The position numbers and the translations under genes are program-made. Below, piece after piece: positions 1 to 12,600 of a DNA stretch of 64,000 nucleotides. How positions within the stretch are numbered: the stretch's first letter is position 1; each line of letters opens with the position of its first letter. This stretch comes from Syngnathus acus (lineage: Eukaryota; Chordata; Actinopteri; Syngnathiformes; Syngnathidae), in assembly GCF_901709675.1 (NCBI RefSeq), contig NC_051102.1, positions 7,971,412-8,035,411 of the forward strand. The letters are read 5' to 3'. The notes below the pieces were generated by a model that saw only the letters and a program-made list of their open reading frames with translations, did not search any database and was not told the origin of the DNA.

Positions 1-299
1 GGGAAAACAAAAACAGTCTTGTCAGAGTCTTTTTCTTCACAATAGCTGCACGCAAAGTGTAAGCAATATTATTTCTGCTGCACACAATCGCTTGCTCAGT
101 GTCACATCCAGTTCCAAAGCTTTACAGCGTGAGGAGAAAATTCCCTCCAGCTATTTTAGATGTCTGTGGCCAAACGAGCAGCCAAAGTGAGTAAACACAT
201 TTCCATCAGCTTACAGTCCGTACGCACACACTGGATGCTTTATTCTGTCCCTTTAAGATCAGATCTTTGTCAATGTGTGCTACAGGGCAGGAGGGGATA

Positions 300-300
<1 letters not shown>

Positions 301-332
<32 letters not shown>
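301..332 (+). repeat. Poly-G tract, 32 bases
   Basis: Uninterrupted run of 32 G on the plus strand. It is one of several G/C homopolymers in this window (also 755-776, 6922-6949, 33080-33095, 43721-43741 and 51956-51971). Exact length is likely unreliable in an assembly. Confidence 0.95.
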
Positions 333-333
<1 letters not shown>

Positions 334-754
334 GGTGATCCAAGGTGGCCAATGTTCCCACTAAAAGACTATAAAAGGCGTTTGATGATCCAGATTACGG
401 CCGGCAAATTCTCTCGCTGAATCACAATCACAAACAAAATGTTCCAAAAAAAACCGCCGGCTGTATCGTCCACCAGCAGCAGGATGAGGCTGCTTGAGAG
501 GAAGAGGAGGGAGAAAGGAATGAGGAGAGCGGGCGGTGCTGCTGGCTAATGTTCTCCCTATTGAAATGCAGGCACTTTGATATGGAAATGACAAGTTAGA
601 AAAAGCCGTTAGAATTCACACCCGTCCGCATTGGAACCATTTGCGCCAGCCAGGCGACATGAGATGGCACTTCCTTCCCGGGACGACGCCGACAAATGGA
701 CACGAGCAGCATGCTTGGCTCGGGTGAGAGATGGAGTGGAGGTAGAGAGAGTGT

Positions 755-776
755 GGGGGGGGGGGGGGGGGGGGGG
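755..776 (+). repeat. Poly-G tract, 22 bases
   Basis: Uninterrupted G run. It creates spurious glycine- or proline-rich open frames on both strands, which I do not treat as genes. Confidence 0.95.
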
Positions 777-2769
777 AGCAGAACATTTGTTCTCCTCCCG
801 CTCGCTCTCTTTCAATGCCTACAGTGCAAGTTGAAAAGCAGGATTTTTTTTCACACAATCGTCAAAGAACGGAGGACCTGCCTCCTCCCTCCCTTCCACC
901 AGGCCAAGAGGACATTAGGTTCACACCAAAACGTCAAAGTTCAAAAATACTCCCGAATTTGTCAACTCTCAACATGCAAATGACGTCACACAAAAGCATG
1001 AGCTGGCTTGGAAACGGCCAGAAAAGCACAAGCGCTCCCCTATTACACACCCTGACAGCTGCTGGATACATTTCACGCACGGAAAGTATTGGGACACACC
1101 TCTTAATCAATGGATTGATCCATGGCGACCTTGTATATAAGACACCATTTAGTCCTCCCAAATCTTAAAATGAGTAGGTCGATATCATTGAACCACCGGG
1201 TGGGTGAGGGAACCTTGGGCCATTAATGGTCCATCGGAGCATTTAAAACGGCTAACCATGGAATTCTAACAAACAAAACCTCAGAGGGACTAACATAAAA
1301 AAAAAAAAAACACACAAATCCTCTTTAAAGAGAAGAATCACTAATTGTTCCACCATTTTGCATTTCACCTCAAATTCACATTTCTTCCCAGATTTGCACT
1401 CAGAGGACTTGAACAAAACTGAAATCTACACATACGAAACAATGCATTAATAATTGAGCCAAGGACGATACTTCATTACGCAGTGACTGTATAAACACAT
1501 ATATAGTAAAAAAAAAAAAAAACAGCAACACAGCTTCAAGGAAACTGTTTGACTTGACTCCTGCACATATGAAGCTACTTAGATAAAATAAAAAAAATTC
1601 TTCATGAATAATCATGAACATTGTATTTTTTTCATTATTATTGCATTTCTAATCAGGCACATGGTGTCCATTTCCACTCAAGGTAGCAAACAACAAAATC
1701 AACTATGCAATTATTATAGGCATTAATATGAACTATGGGCACATTAGTTGCAGTGAAAATCTTTTTTTGTAGAAAATGGCATGACGTTTTATGCCACTTC
1801 TTTTTTTTATCTTTTATGATTACTGCCAACATAATTTTCCCAGCTTTACTTAAATTGCTTTTTTTTTTTCATTATTACATTTATTTACTGGTTCTATTTT
1901 TCCTGTTCTAGTAGGACTTATGAAGTCCAAGATACCAATTCTGGTTCCAAAAACAACTAGGGCTGTCAGGGCTCCATCAATTACTAACTACGAGCACATT
2001 CGTCTTATTAATGGTCCACCACCGAGACATTTTGGACAATCGCATGCTTCCCTTTGGAGCCCCACAGCAAATAAAGGCATGATTGGATGAGTTTGCCGTG
2101 GAAGACCACCAAGGATATCACCTTGTAAGACTTTGACTACTGACCTCATGGGTCTGTGTAAAAACGCTCACTCCAACATCTTCTCGGAACACGTTCTTCT
2201 AAATTAATGTCCAATTACTTGACGAGGGTTGCCTTATATAACGCTGCGGTGCGAGCTCAAAATTGAACGCCGTTCATCAGAATTGTGTTTTAACCTTGAT
2301 GTGTCAGCGGTGCCTTGCTCTCAGGAGTCTGCCTCCAAAAATGCAAGAGGGGGGGCTGGCAGTTATTGCTCCCTAGCCTGTAAAACCTCTGCATCTGTCT
2401 GCGTGCGCAAGCGTGCGTCTGTCTGTGTAGTGCGTCTGTGTTGCGTGCCATCATCTCGCATGACTGGCATGGAGCTCCGTGAATTATACATGCTCTGAGC
2501 AATGATCTTATTTTATAGCTGCAAATGGAGGTAAATGGAGACAGCAAGTGACATCCAGCTACTAAAGATGCTCTTCAAAGATGTTACCAAAATACGATAT
2601 TGCACTTGGCCAGACACAAACGTGTGTATTCAGTTCTTCCAAATCTCAAAACAAACGCAATAAACTCTACATTGCTATTTTCTTGAGATTATAGAACATT
2701 TTCTAAAGTCAACCACTTCTCCTGCATTGTGATTAAACGTTCTGGGTCTATTGAGGAGATGCTACTTAC

Positions 2770-3427
2770 TGTGGCAGAAGGATGAAGGAGTGGAAATTTC
2801 AGATCGACACCCTGCTCCCTTTCAACTCGGCTGGCCTGGTTCAAAGGAGGAGGCCCCCACAAACTGAGCTTCGGGTCACACAAAAACGGACTCAGCTCGG
2901 CTGCATGTTCGGGTGGCCTCACAGCGGACAGGCGGCGGCGGGTAGACGCTCCCGCACACGTCGATACATCCAAGTCGGGACGAATAGCTCCATATGCGAG
3001 GAGAGGAACGGGGGGGGGGTTCAAAAGTAAAGCCCCGCGAGCACCGTTTAAAAAGAGAACGGTTGGAGTGGGGAGATGAATTGAGAAAAAAAAAAAAAAA
3101 AAGTCCCGTGCAGATCGTGACAAAGTGGGTCTGGAGAGTATTTAAAGCCCGACGGCGGCACACAAGCCGGGTCGTGTTGAGATGAGCTCCTCGCTGAGCT
3201 CCGGGATTTAGTTTCACGCCACCACGCGCATGTCGCATCCACACAACTCGAACGCTGTCAAGACGACAACTGAGCAGCGAGCAGACGAGCAAGGAGCATT
3301 GGACCGACGCTTTGCAGCAGCTGGCTGGACACAGACGCGACGAAATCCCGGAGTGGAATTCACTCAAATCCATTTTGAATTCGGAATGGATTCAAACGGT
3401 CATTAACCCTTGTGGTAGCCTACATAG
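2770..3427. promoter_or_regulatory. Candidate divergent promoter with two first exons
   Basis: CpG-containing island in otherwise AT-rich sequence. A TATTTAAA box lies at 3139-3146 on the plus strand. It is followed by a 9-codon ORF (3182-3211), a 58-codon ORF (3230-3406) and a possible donor (AG then GTAATT) after 3427. On the minus strand a TTTTTAAA-like box lies near 3047-3057. A strong donor (CACA then GTAAGTAG) follows minus-strand base 2770, which would end a first exon of roughly 250 bases. No protein family is recognised in either direction. The calls rest only on core promoter and donor motifs, so a lncRNA or chance is equally possible. Confidence 0.3.
3230..3406 (+). CDS. Hypothetical 58-residue ORF downstream of a TATA box
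   Basis: ATG at 3230, stop TAA at 3404-3406. It begins about 85 bases downstream of the TATTTAAA box and is preceded by a 9-codon upstream ORF at 3182. The product would be hydrophilic and rich in Thr, Gln and Arg, with no signal peptide or membrane segment. I recognise no family. It may be a random frame inside a 5' leader. Confidence is low because length and composition do not separate it from chance. Confidence 0.12.
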   Translation: MSHPHNSNAVKTTTEQRADEQGALDRRFAAAGWTQTRRNPGVEFTQIHFEFGMDSNGH

Positions 3428-3650
3428 GTAATTAATTCTCTAGCGAGATGATTCGTTGGCAAAACAGGAACTAGTTATCTTGACAGAAAAGTAGTTCGTT
3501 AGGTTGTGTAAAATGACAGCACTAACCTGGAGTGGAGTGTTGTCAGAAACGGAATGGATTCAGGTAAATTCAGGTTATTCCAGAGGTGTCCATTCCAAGT
3601 CCAGAAAGTAAAAACTGCCGCAGTTTAGCTTTAGCCACAGGTGCTTTAAC

Positions 3651-4330
3651 TCAGTGGTCCCCAACCTTTTTTGCGCCATGAACCGGTTACGTGTCAGAAA
3701 CCGGCCTTTATAACAAATATAACAAACAAATATAAAAATAAAACTCACCTTTACGTTGAATTAGTGGAAGCTTGTTTCTCACACATCTTCAAGGTTTCTT
3801 CGCCTTAGCAACACGGTTAGCCACTACGAACGAACGATGGTCTCACATTTGTTGATGTGGTTGTGGTTCTGTCCTTCTTGCTCACGTTTTTTCTTTCAAA
3901 AAATTCCAAAGGTTTGTCTTTTAATGCAGGATGCTTGGTCTCCATGTGCCGAAACAGTTTTGAAGGCTTCATTGCCTCGTTAGCTAGCCTGTCGCCGCCA
4001 CATATTATGTGGGCTGAGCGAGCCAGTCACCTGTGTTGATAAATTCATATTTAAAGTAGAACTCCAGAAATTTTCTTTTAAACGCAGCTTACCTTGATTT
4101 AGAAGTCGTAACCTCTTCTTCTTGGGCTTTTTTCCCTTTCTGAAGAAGCTTTCCAAACATCTCTGTTTCTTGCTCATTTTTGCTAGTTTCGCGGGCTCGA
4201 CTGGGGTGACGTCACATGACAGGAACGAGCGTCAAGAGACGCAGATGCACCGACGGATGTGGTTACGAGAGAATCGCCAAATTTTCAAAATAAATTCTTA
4301 CTCATTTTTGCTAGCTTTACGGGCTCGACT
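3651..4330 (-). mobile_element. Degenerate, internally deleted hAT-type element
   Basis: The left edge (3651) starts with the CAGTGGTCCCCAACC motif that I know as the terminal sequence of vertebrate hAT elements. About 500 bp away on the minus strand (ATG at 4177) is a short ORF beginning MSKKQRCLESFFRK. This is the lysine-rich, SFF-containing start typical of hAT/ZMYM-like transposase-derived proteins. Upstream of that ATG a block of about 40 bp occurs twice (around 4172-4215 and 4302-4350), suggesting a duplicated 5' leader. No matching right terminus is visible, so the copy looks 5'-truncated and has lost its catalytic region. The family assignment is from memory of motifs. Confidence 0.5.
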
Positions 4331-4350
4331 GGGGGAAACATGTCACGTGA

Positions 4351-4376
4351 TATATATATCTATATAGATATATATA
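4351..4376. repeat. 26-bp AT palindrome
   Basis: The sequence around 4351-4376 is a perfect TA-type palindrome centred on CTATATAG, followed by a T run. It abuts the right side of the hAT fragment and may have helped disrupt its terminus. It could form a cruciform. Confidence 0.8.
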
Positions 4377-4606
4377 TTTTTTTTTTTCTGGGCATGGATT
4401 TAGCAGCTCTGGACTATAATTACTAGCTCATGTGCTAAATTTGATCGTTAACTTGCTAGATGAGTTGATAGCATGACAAACAGGAACTATAGTTACCAAG
4501 CTAGATAGGAAATTATTTTATTTGCAAATTTCAAGCACTGAAAATGGAGACATTGTCAATAAAAATGTTTCTGATGTGTTCTTGTATTATTTTATATGTT
4601 CTGTAA

Positions 4607-4650
4607 AGCGCTTTGTTACAGCCACGGCTGTAAAAGCGTTATATTAGGGT
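4607..4650 (+). repeat. Possible LINE/SINE tail fragment
   Basis: The string TGTAAAGCGCTTTG followed by GCTGTAAAAGCGTTATAT resembles the conserved 3' tail shared by fish L2-type LINEs and their SINEs (paired 'GCGCTTT' and 'AAAGCGYTATAT'). Only the tail is recognisable and no coding part is seen. Confidence 0.4.
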
Positions 4651-6921
4651 AATCAGAGTGTTTTCAAGCTATAATTATATCCGTTTTTTAATTATTTAGT
4701 TAGCTCTATAGTCGTTCATGACATTGGGGGAATTTTTGGTTTTGAGTTTCCATCGGATAGCAATATTAAATGAATGTATTCTATTAATACCCTTGATATG
4801 TATTGTTTACTAACCACACCACGCATCCTCTGGTGGTTTCAAAGAAGACATGTTGATTGTTTTTATTTTTAACTTTGTTTTATGTCCCTGATGAGATTTA
4901 CAACTGAAACCCCAACTGACTGTCGGGGCCGTGATTATGCTCTGTTGCTGGAATTACCACTCCAAAGTTGAGAGCGCATTACTGTAAGCTGTAACACATG
5001 AGCATTAAAATTCCATTTGCGGGCAAATATCATCTAATCTTAATGGCTAACCGGACAACAAAATGTTTGCCTATAAAAGAACCAAAGCTATGAATAAGCC
5101 AGCTGCTAGGTGCAAAATAATATGAAAATGGGGATGAGAAATATTTTATTGGGTCGCCACACAAATGCCGTGCATCCCCATCGTCACGGCAACATGCAAT
5201 TTCTCCATGAGATGTCTAGTACGTGTTGTCATTAGGCCTCCAAACACCATGCGAAGTTGTCTAAGCAGTCAGACGGCACAAAGGGAAACGGAAGGCCCTT
5301 TTCGTGGCGACGCTCTCCTCAGGTTTGTAACGTCGCTTCCTTATTTGAAATCTCACGAACGGCTTCTCCACTATTTTTAGCTCCTCGGCATTGACAATAA
5401 GAGCTCCCTCCCTGGTGCGAAATCAGACATTTAATTCAGGATGTATTTGCTTAAGTGGAGTCAGTCCAAGTACAAATACTTAACCGCAAAATGAGAATCT
5501 ATTAACGTCTGAAATGTCACTTGGCTGCCTCTCATGAGCCAAAATACATAGCCGGGGTGAGTGGTCTCTGTTACCCGTGGCTTTGGTATCAAAACAGACG
5601 CCGAGCCGCACACATGAGATTTGGGTCATGCTCACCAGGTGGAAAGTGAAAAGATGAGTGAGGCAGACTAAATTTACAAGCTCACATCATCATACCGAGA
5701 GAAATCATGTTTATGTATGGCCCGAGAACAAAAGTGTGAACTCTCCCTGGATGGCTGGCTGTCTTATTCATTGTGGTCACTACACTGTATATATAAACAC
5801 ACGCACAGACAAAAATGAGATTTTTTTTTTCGAAAATGCTTGGCTTGGCTGTTTCAAGGCACCATGTCATTCTCGCCTGTGTTGAAAACCCCCTAAAAAT
5901 AACAGCTCAGAATTTAAGGAGTTTTTCCTGCCGACTCATTTGTGGGCTGGAAAGACGTGTCATCGCAGGAACGGGGCCCCCATCAAGTTAATAACAAGCT
6001 TTAAAGGATCTCATCATTACAACACCAAATTGGAGTTTCCTTGGAAAGTTTATGCAAATGTTGAGAGAGGCTGCTGCTGATTTAAATGCCAAAGAAAGAA
6101 ATGTGAGGAACACTTTATGTTGTGTCCAAAAACAAAAGTACCAATAGCGCCCCTAGTGGTTGTGAATGGCAAAGCGGAAAAACATCACACCAATCAAATT
6201 AGAAGAGGCTTTTGGTAATACGTGTCTTCTTTTTAAGGTCACGTTTAGGAACAAAGTGCAAAATACAAAACCGCTCATTTATTGTGTAGACAGGAAAATG
6301 AAATGTCAAAATAAATGCACTTCCTGTACCTTGTCTAATATTTTCTGTCTGAGATCTTGGCAATATAATTCCTGATCTTTAGGTCATTTCGACAAAAAAT
6401 ATTCCACGTGCCTGTTATGAGAACGCCGGTGAAATATTCTGAATTATGAAAAAAAAACGCACAATACATCTCATTTGAATATACGGCTTATTTCCGCGTC
6501 TGGTGCTGATGGCAGTTGATAGTGTTGTGAAATTTTCTTGATTGAGCTTGGGGGGAAATCAGAGTGAATTAATTGCTTGATTGCTACACATACTGTATAA
6601 AAAGTATAGAAATAAATATACTGTATAAATATTATGTGATGGGAAAGGAGAAGTGCTTTCTGAATTCTCTGAACACCATTCCAGTGTGGTAGCGGAGGTC
6701 CTCTTGAAGCTTATCTAAAGCACTTCCTACAGCTGATATCGTACATTAGACGTCAAAATGGTCGAGAGTGAATCAGCAGCAGATCTGATGCCTGCAGCCA
6801 AGTAATACGTAAGGTAAGCTTGCTTTTTGATATTTTCATTTCATCTTTCCAACATCTGTAGCTTCCACATTCGACTCCTGGTTTTGCTCACCCAATATAC
6901 TTTAATGACTATAGCTGGCAA

Positions 6922-6949
6922 GGGGGGGGGGGGGGGGGGGGGGGGGGGG
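6922..6949 (+). repeat. Poly-G tract, 28 bases
   Basis: Uninterrupted run of 28 G in intergenic sequence, directly followed by a purine-rich AGTAGAGGGGAG stretch. Confidence 0.95.
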
Positions 6950-9650
6950 AGTAGAGGGGAGTAAATACCAGGGGAACATCCACATAAGATTACCTATGAC
7001 GGCTCATTATCGCAAAGTTATTACGTTTCTGTGCAATAATTAAAAGCAGGTAAAAATAAAGATCGCACTTTGTTGCTGCGCTCGGAATGTGTTTAACGGT
7101 CACATGTGACTTGAGCATACGGATCCTTTTACACTGGTTTGGTCATTTATTTAAAAAGCCTAATAAAGCTTCGTAACATGCCGGAAAATCATCAGCAGAA
7201 CAAAAGAGCAGCTCGCGTGCAAGTACAACGTGAACGTCATTACATAAGTACATTTCTTTGGGCTCCTTTGTGATCTTTTGGGTTTGAGGACCGCGGGGAG
7301 ATGTAGGACTCAAGTCACTCGTGACGCCTTTAAAACTGTTGTCGTCTTGTGTGGACAAGGGCTGCGGAATAAACGCGGGGTGTGGTGAAGAAGAAGACGA
7401 GAGTGTAGAGCTGGGAATGCTGCGGCGAATACATCCCGAGTCATTACTAAGAGGTTTTGCTCATTATGATCAAACGCTTGAAACTCAAAGGCCATCTCAT
7501 CCTATGAGAGGAGTCGTTTATTGAGGAGAGAAGGAGGGTGGGGGGAAAAGGGATTCAAAGGATGATTCGATAAACGCTCTTGTTCCATGCAGACTTCTCT
7601 GCGTAGCTTGGCTTTTTGTTTAGAGCAGCTCGCCGCAGCAATGAGGCGGATGAAAAGAGTCAACCTGATCACGATCTTGACATCCATGGCGGAATGGAAA
7701 AGACACATTTTATGATAAGATTATTTTCATCCGAATCAATGTTACATCAACAGTTCAGAGGATTTAGTTGAAATCATAGCCCTTGCCTATATTTTGTTTA
7801 TGCACCTCTGCCCTTGTACATAATTCATTTTCCTCTTGCTTTTTTATTTCGACGTTTTGCTTCTCAGCTGTTATTGAGAGTGTAAGGGAGGTCATTTGTC
7901 TTCATGAACTTCCAAACAAGAAGAGCGCTTCAGCATGTACACAAGTTCAAGCTTGGTGGGAAATTTTTTTTTAAAATGCATGCGGAATAGTGGAAGAAAA
8001 AAAACACAAGAAGCTAGCTTAACTGTTAGCTTGTCTGGCAGCTATAAACTCATCGTCTCATTTTCATTGTAATGAATGAACTGAATGATGTATTGTAAAA
8101 GCACTCAACACAAATTGTTGCTCCTCTATTTTTGCCCAAAATGGCTGTAATTCCTTTTGACATCACAGTCGTGCAGTCCGTTGCCCGCCTGAACAGATAT
8201 CTGCAATTGGTATAAAATATTTTATGAGGAAGGTTAAAAAAAATAAAAAATAAATAAATAAATCACGTATAACACATCCCACACCGGTGAAAAATCAAAG
8301 ATAATCTCTTCAGGACATAGTATATAAATCAAAATATCATCACCAAATTGCGTGGTAGCATGCTAATCGCTAAACCGGACCAAATTGACCGACACTTCAG
8401 GCACATTACCGGCCAACAAAATCCTGCCGGCCGACGATAGCACAAAACATTAACTGCAATATCGGAAATGTGTGTCGGGCCGCTTGTTTACCAACTTGTT
8501 TTGTCCACGGTTGCTGAAACAACAAGTGTGCCCAGAGGAGCAAACATAGCTTGTTTGGAAAGATTCTGGTGGAAAGTGGACGCTGTACTGCCCTCAATTG
8601 CCCCGCAGATGACAGATTAAAGATCTCCTGGTACCCATCAAATCCAATTGCCCTCCATCCAAGCCACCATGCGGTAGCTGAAGGATGTTTATAATCTGGC
8701 TTTTGCAGCATGCTCTTCTTTGCTTTGAGGTCAACACGTACTGAGTGGAATTTAGTTGGGAAACATTCGGAACTTTGTGTTAAATGTAGAGTGGAACCTC
8801 AACATTCACATTTGGAAGCCAATCAAAAGATTTTTTGGGGGGGAAATATGTCTCACACAAAAAGCCACACGTGAAACTTTGGCACTAAAGGATTAAATGT
8901 CATTTTAAATTAAAATTAAGAATGAAAATGGTTGAGAAACACAAACGGCTAGCTTGCACGATTTGAAGTCACCTACAGTACAAATGTGTATTTCTAAAGT
9001 TGTTTTGGAGGTTGTTTGGAGGAGGTTTGAGGGTTCAGCCATAGTATGTTCTCGCTTCCGGAGCGGGACTTTATATAAGACTCCATTTTTTTTCTTTTGG
9101 CTTCCTTCTAAGCCCCTTCCCCATGAGACTTGAGTTGACAGCTAGAAGTTAGATCCAGAATATAGAGGGTGGATTCAGCTCACTACAGCACATCAAGTCT
9201 GACATGAAACAAGGATCCAGACTCGGTAGGTCTTTTTTTGGCTCATATAGCAACGCTATGAAGACCCCCCCCCCCCTTGCTTAAATTTGGGGAAAACAGG
9301 ACACAGGATCACTGTCGCTTTTGTTAGAAGAATAACAACCCTGAAATAAACATATCCAGAGCGAGGAAGGATTGCGATTCAGTCTGGAGCATTTTAAAAC
9401 GCTTACTAAAGCACTTTGTTTTAATTCAGTACCCCAGTGGTGCATGTTTATCTTTATCCAAATGTTGTGTCAGTGCTTCCGACGCAACAAGTCGACTCTA
9501 TTCCACAAATGGAAACAAATTCTCATTGTTCTTTTGTTGAAAGGAAGTAGGCACATTACAGGAAGTACAAAAGACAACAACAACAAACAAATTGTAGCTA
9601 TTATACCAATTTTGTTTTTGTTTGGAACTCAAGACATTTCTTTTAAATAA

Positions 9651-9652
9651 TA

Positions 9653-9683
<31 letters not shown>
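9651..9683 (+). repeat. (TG)n(TA)n microsatellite
   Basis: Compound dinucleotide repeat: TG units followed by TA units. Confidence 0.9.
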
Positions 9684-12600
9684 TATTTATTTTTTTCCGG
9701 TTTAACTTTAAGGAAAAACGAAAACAGGGTCATCTTTGCATGCCCGTGAAAGGAAAGCTGTCATTCATGCAAACGGCCTGGGACCGCCACTATTTTTAGC
9801 ACCCCGGAGCACAAACCTAACCTAACACCAAACACAGAGGCGATAAATAATAAATCTAGCAAAGAGGATGATATTATCCTCTCTCAAGGTTGCTTGGTTT
9901 GAAGATGTTTTTTTTGAAGCAGCTCATGAGAAAAACTGTTAAAATAAGAAATGAAGAGGGGGAAAAAAAAAAAGCAAGCTGAAATAGATGAGTGCCTTTC
10001 AGAAGTAGCCCGAGACTGAAGTGTATATTTTCCCGGAGAGAGAGATAAAAGAAGTCCAACCGAGTGCGACTTGCGCTGCGAGCTGGTTTTTCGAGCGTGT
10101 GCTGTCAGCAGCCGGTAATCAAAGCCATTACGCACGCCGGCGTTCTCCTACAAAATATCACCGTAGCCCTTCGACGCTGATAGCCAAAATGGCCGCCCTT
10201 ATCCATTCCCTTCCAATTGAGCGCTCTCAATTTTGAAATCAATAATGCCGACGCCGACTTGTACCCGTCCGAGGGATTATCCCGAACTCTGGGTCGAATC
10301 TCTTCAAACGACGGCGCTCCTCGCACGCTAATGGCGGATCTTTAGTGGTACGGTTTGCGGGCCGAGCTCGTAATAGATGCCATTGTAAATTCGACTACAA
10401 TGTGAGCCTTTCTTCTGCGCGCGAGCTGTGGCAAATGTGAAAAGGACTGAGAATGATTTAACCCTTTTTGCAAGACAGACTGGCAAAGGTGGCCATTTTT
10501 TTTTCCCCTCAAAATCTCCACGGTGGCCACATCAATCCCTGTCAAACGTGCGACTCCACTCAAAAGCCTATTTCATGAGATGGGCAGAAGGGGAAAAAGA
10601 AAATCTCTTTGTCCCGGGATATTTTATGATTTATGCCCCGGTGGCGTGATTGTTTCACTTGAGCGGAGAGCGACTAGCGTCTTGCACACGTGCACGCCAT
10701 GAGCGCACATGCGAGACGACGGAAGGCGCTGAGACCATGATAGCGCGCTCATATTAAAAGCATTTATCCCTCTCCGGGCGCCAGGCTGTCTGACACGGGC
10801 TCAAATTGATTCTTAATTGGGTTTGCATGGACCCCCGGATCTAGAGTTGATGAACGCGGCCCAACGCGGACATCGGCGGCGGCTCGGGACCACACGGGCA
10901 GGAAACGTGATAAGGCAAGAACACGATTGCTTCTTATAGAGTCCGATTCAATACGGAATGATGGAATCCGCACATGTGTGGAGCGGATTTAAAAGAAACA
11001 TCCGTCTTTTCGACGGAGCGGAACAAAACAGCCGATTCAAGAAAGGGACGGCATTCGTCATCGCAAGTCGCAAGCGGTTGGCATGAACCAGCTGTGGAGC
11101 TTTTCCACAGACTCATTCTTCCTTGTGTGAGTGGGGCAGGGGGGGGGTTGCAATAAATCAGTCCGAGTTGCGGCGGAATGTAAGCCGGTCCTCTGGAACA
11201 GCTTGGTCTCGGTAGAGGTGATTTTCTCTTTTCTAGCCTGACATTCTTCATTATCTATTTTGGCTTGCCTTGCGTGCGCGCGCTGCTGGAAAGACGCGTT
11301 GAAAACAGACAAGGGAGGGGGGGGGGCTCAAATGCTCCCCGGTGCCCCTCGGCTGCCGCCCCCTTTTTTCTCCTGCAAAGCTCAGCATGCCGCCATTTGA
11401 AGAGGAAAAGGGGGGAGGCCTCCCCTATCTTTGCTTGTCGTAGCATTTTCGTCTTCCGCTTACACCGATAATAACAATTAACTGTTATTATTGTCAAAGC
11501 ATAGTCTAGACTCGCTCTATATTTAAAGTAGCCTAAAATAAAAACTGACCTGCTAATATATCGAAATCAAGTCAAATGGGATCTACAGTACCGAACCGCT
11601 TTCAATATAACGTCGTTGACAGTATTAATGAAAGCTTAATGTCAGGATTTTTTTTTTTTTTCTTAATCTTTGATATGCGTTTGACAGTTTCACGTCCTAT
11701 CTGAGGCTGGCAGTGATAACAGCTCCTTCTTTCATATCTCCTCATTATATTCCACTTGACTTGGTTCTTTGAAAAAAGAATAAATAAATCGCAGCAATGG
11801 GAAAAACATCTTGTGTGATTTCTCTGATGATGCAATTTTATGGGGTCTCCGCTAAACAGAACAGCGCTACGGCTAAAAGGCAGTGAGAAAGGTTTAGAAA
11901 TGGAGCCAGAGGAACAGGTCCTGCACGAGACTTGACTTCAAGTGTCAACAATGCCCCCCCCACCAACCCGTCTTATGTGATGGTCGTAAACCGCCGTAGG
12001 CACCCCTGACTTTTTCATTTTAGTCGCCTGCTGGGGTGGTCCCTCACCATCCTGGGGTGGGCCACCTTCAAGCTAGCAGCGGCAGGAGCGGCAAAAGGGC
12101 CAGCGTACTGCTTCTATTCTGGTCAGCAAAAAAAAAAAAGTACAAGAGCAACCTGTTGTGAGTGAAGGTATGCTCTAAACACATGGTGGTCTCCTCCTTC
12201 CTCTTCAAAGCACTAAAGCCCCTTTTAAAGCACGAGTGAGGAATTTACAAGGCAGCAAAGTGCTTCGAGGAGCGAGGCTCCCTCACTCCAACCAGGTGCT
12301 TGCTATGTCGTGTACTCAAAATTACGTTTGGAGAGAAACAAGCTCAAAATGCCGTACGTGTCGCCACGGAGTTCATCATTTAATGGGCTACAGATTGTTT
12401 TTCCACTTCACAGCGCATTCCGATGATATGCGATAACCAAAACTCTGCGGCGGGATGTGACCGCCGAGTACATGAAAGATGGGGGGGGGATCCATTTGTT
12501 CCTACGAGCCCCTCGTCAGATCGTGCGACATTCCAGGATGCTTCGCGTGAAGTCAAAGCGGGCCCACTTATTCGTTTCACCGCATTCCGCCTTTGACCAA

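Larger units (their letters stand above)
1..2769. other. Intergenic, no gene recognised
   Basis: Non-coding stretch. The open frames are short, are driven by homopolymers or CpG-rich sequence, and resemble no protein family I know. It contains a 32-base poly-G tract (301-332) and a 22-base one (755-776), each followed by ordinary unique sequence. I see no splice-bounded exon. It could hold distal regulatory sequence for a gene beyond the left edge. Confidence 0.5.

Noticed and set aside
2689-3373. Two overlapping minus-strand ORFs of 144 and 165 codons
   Set aside because: No recognisable domain. Both contain Phe runs from the A/T homopolymer, and a strong splice donor interrupts them. CpG-rich 5' leader sequence gives such frames by chance.
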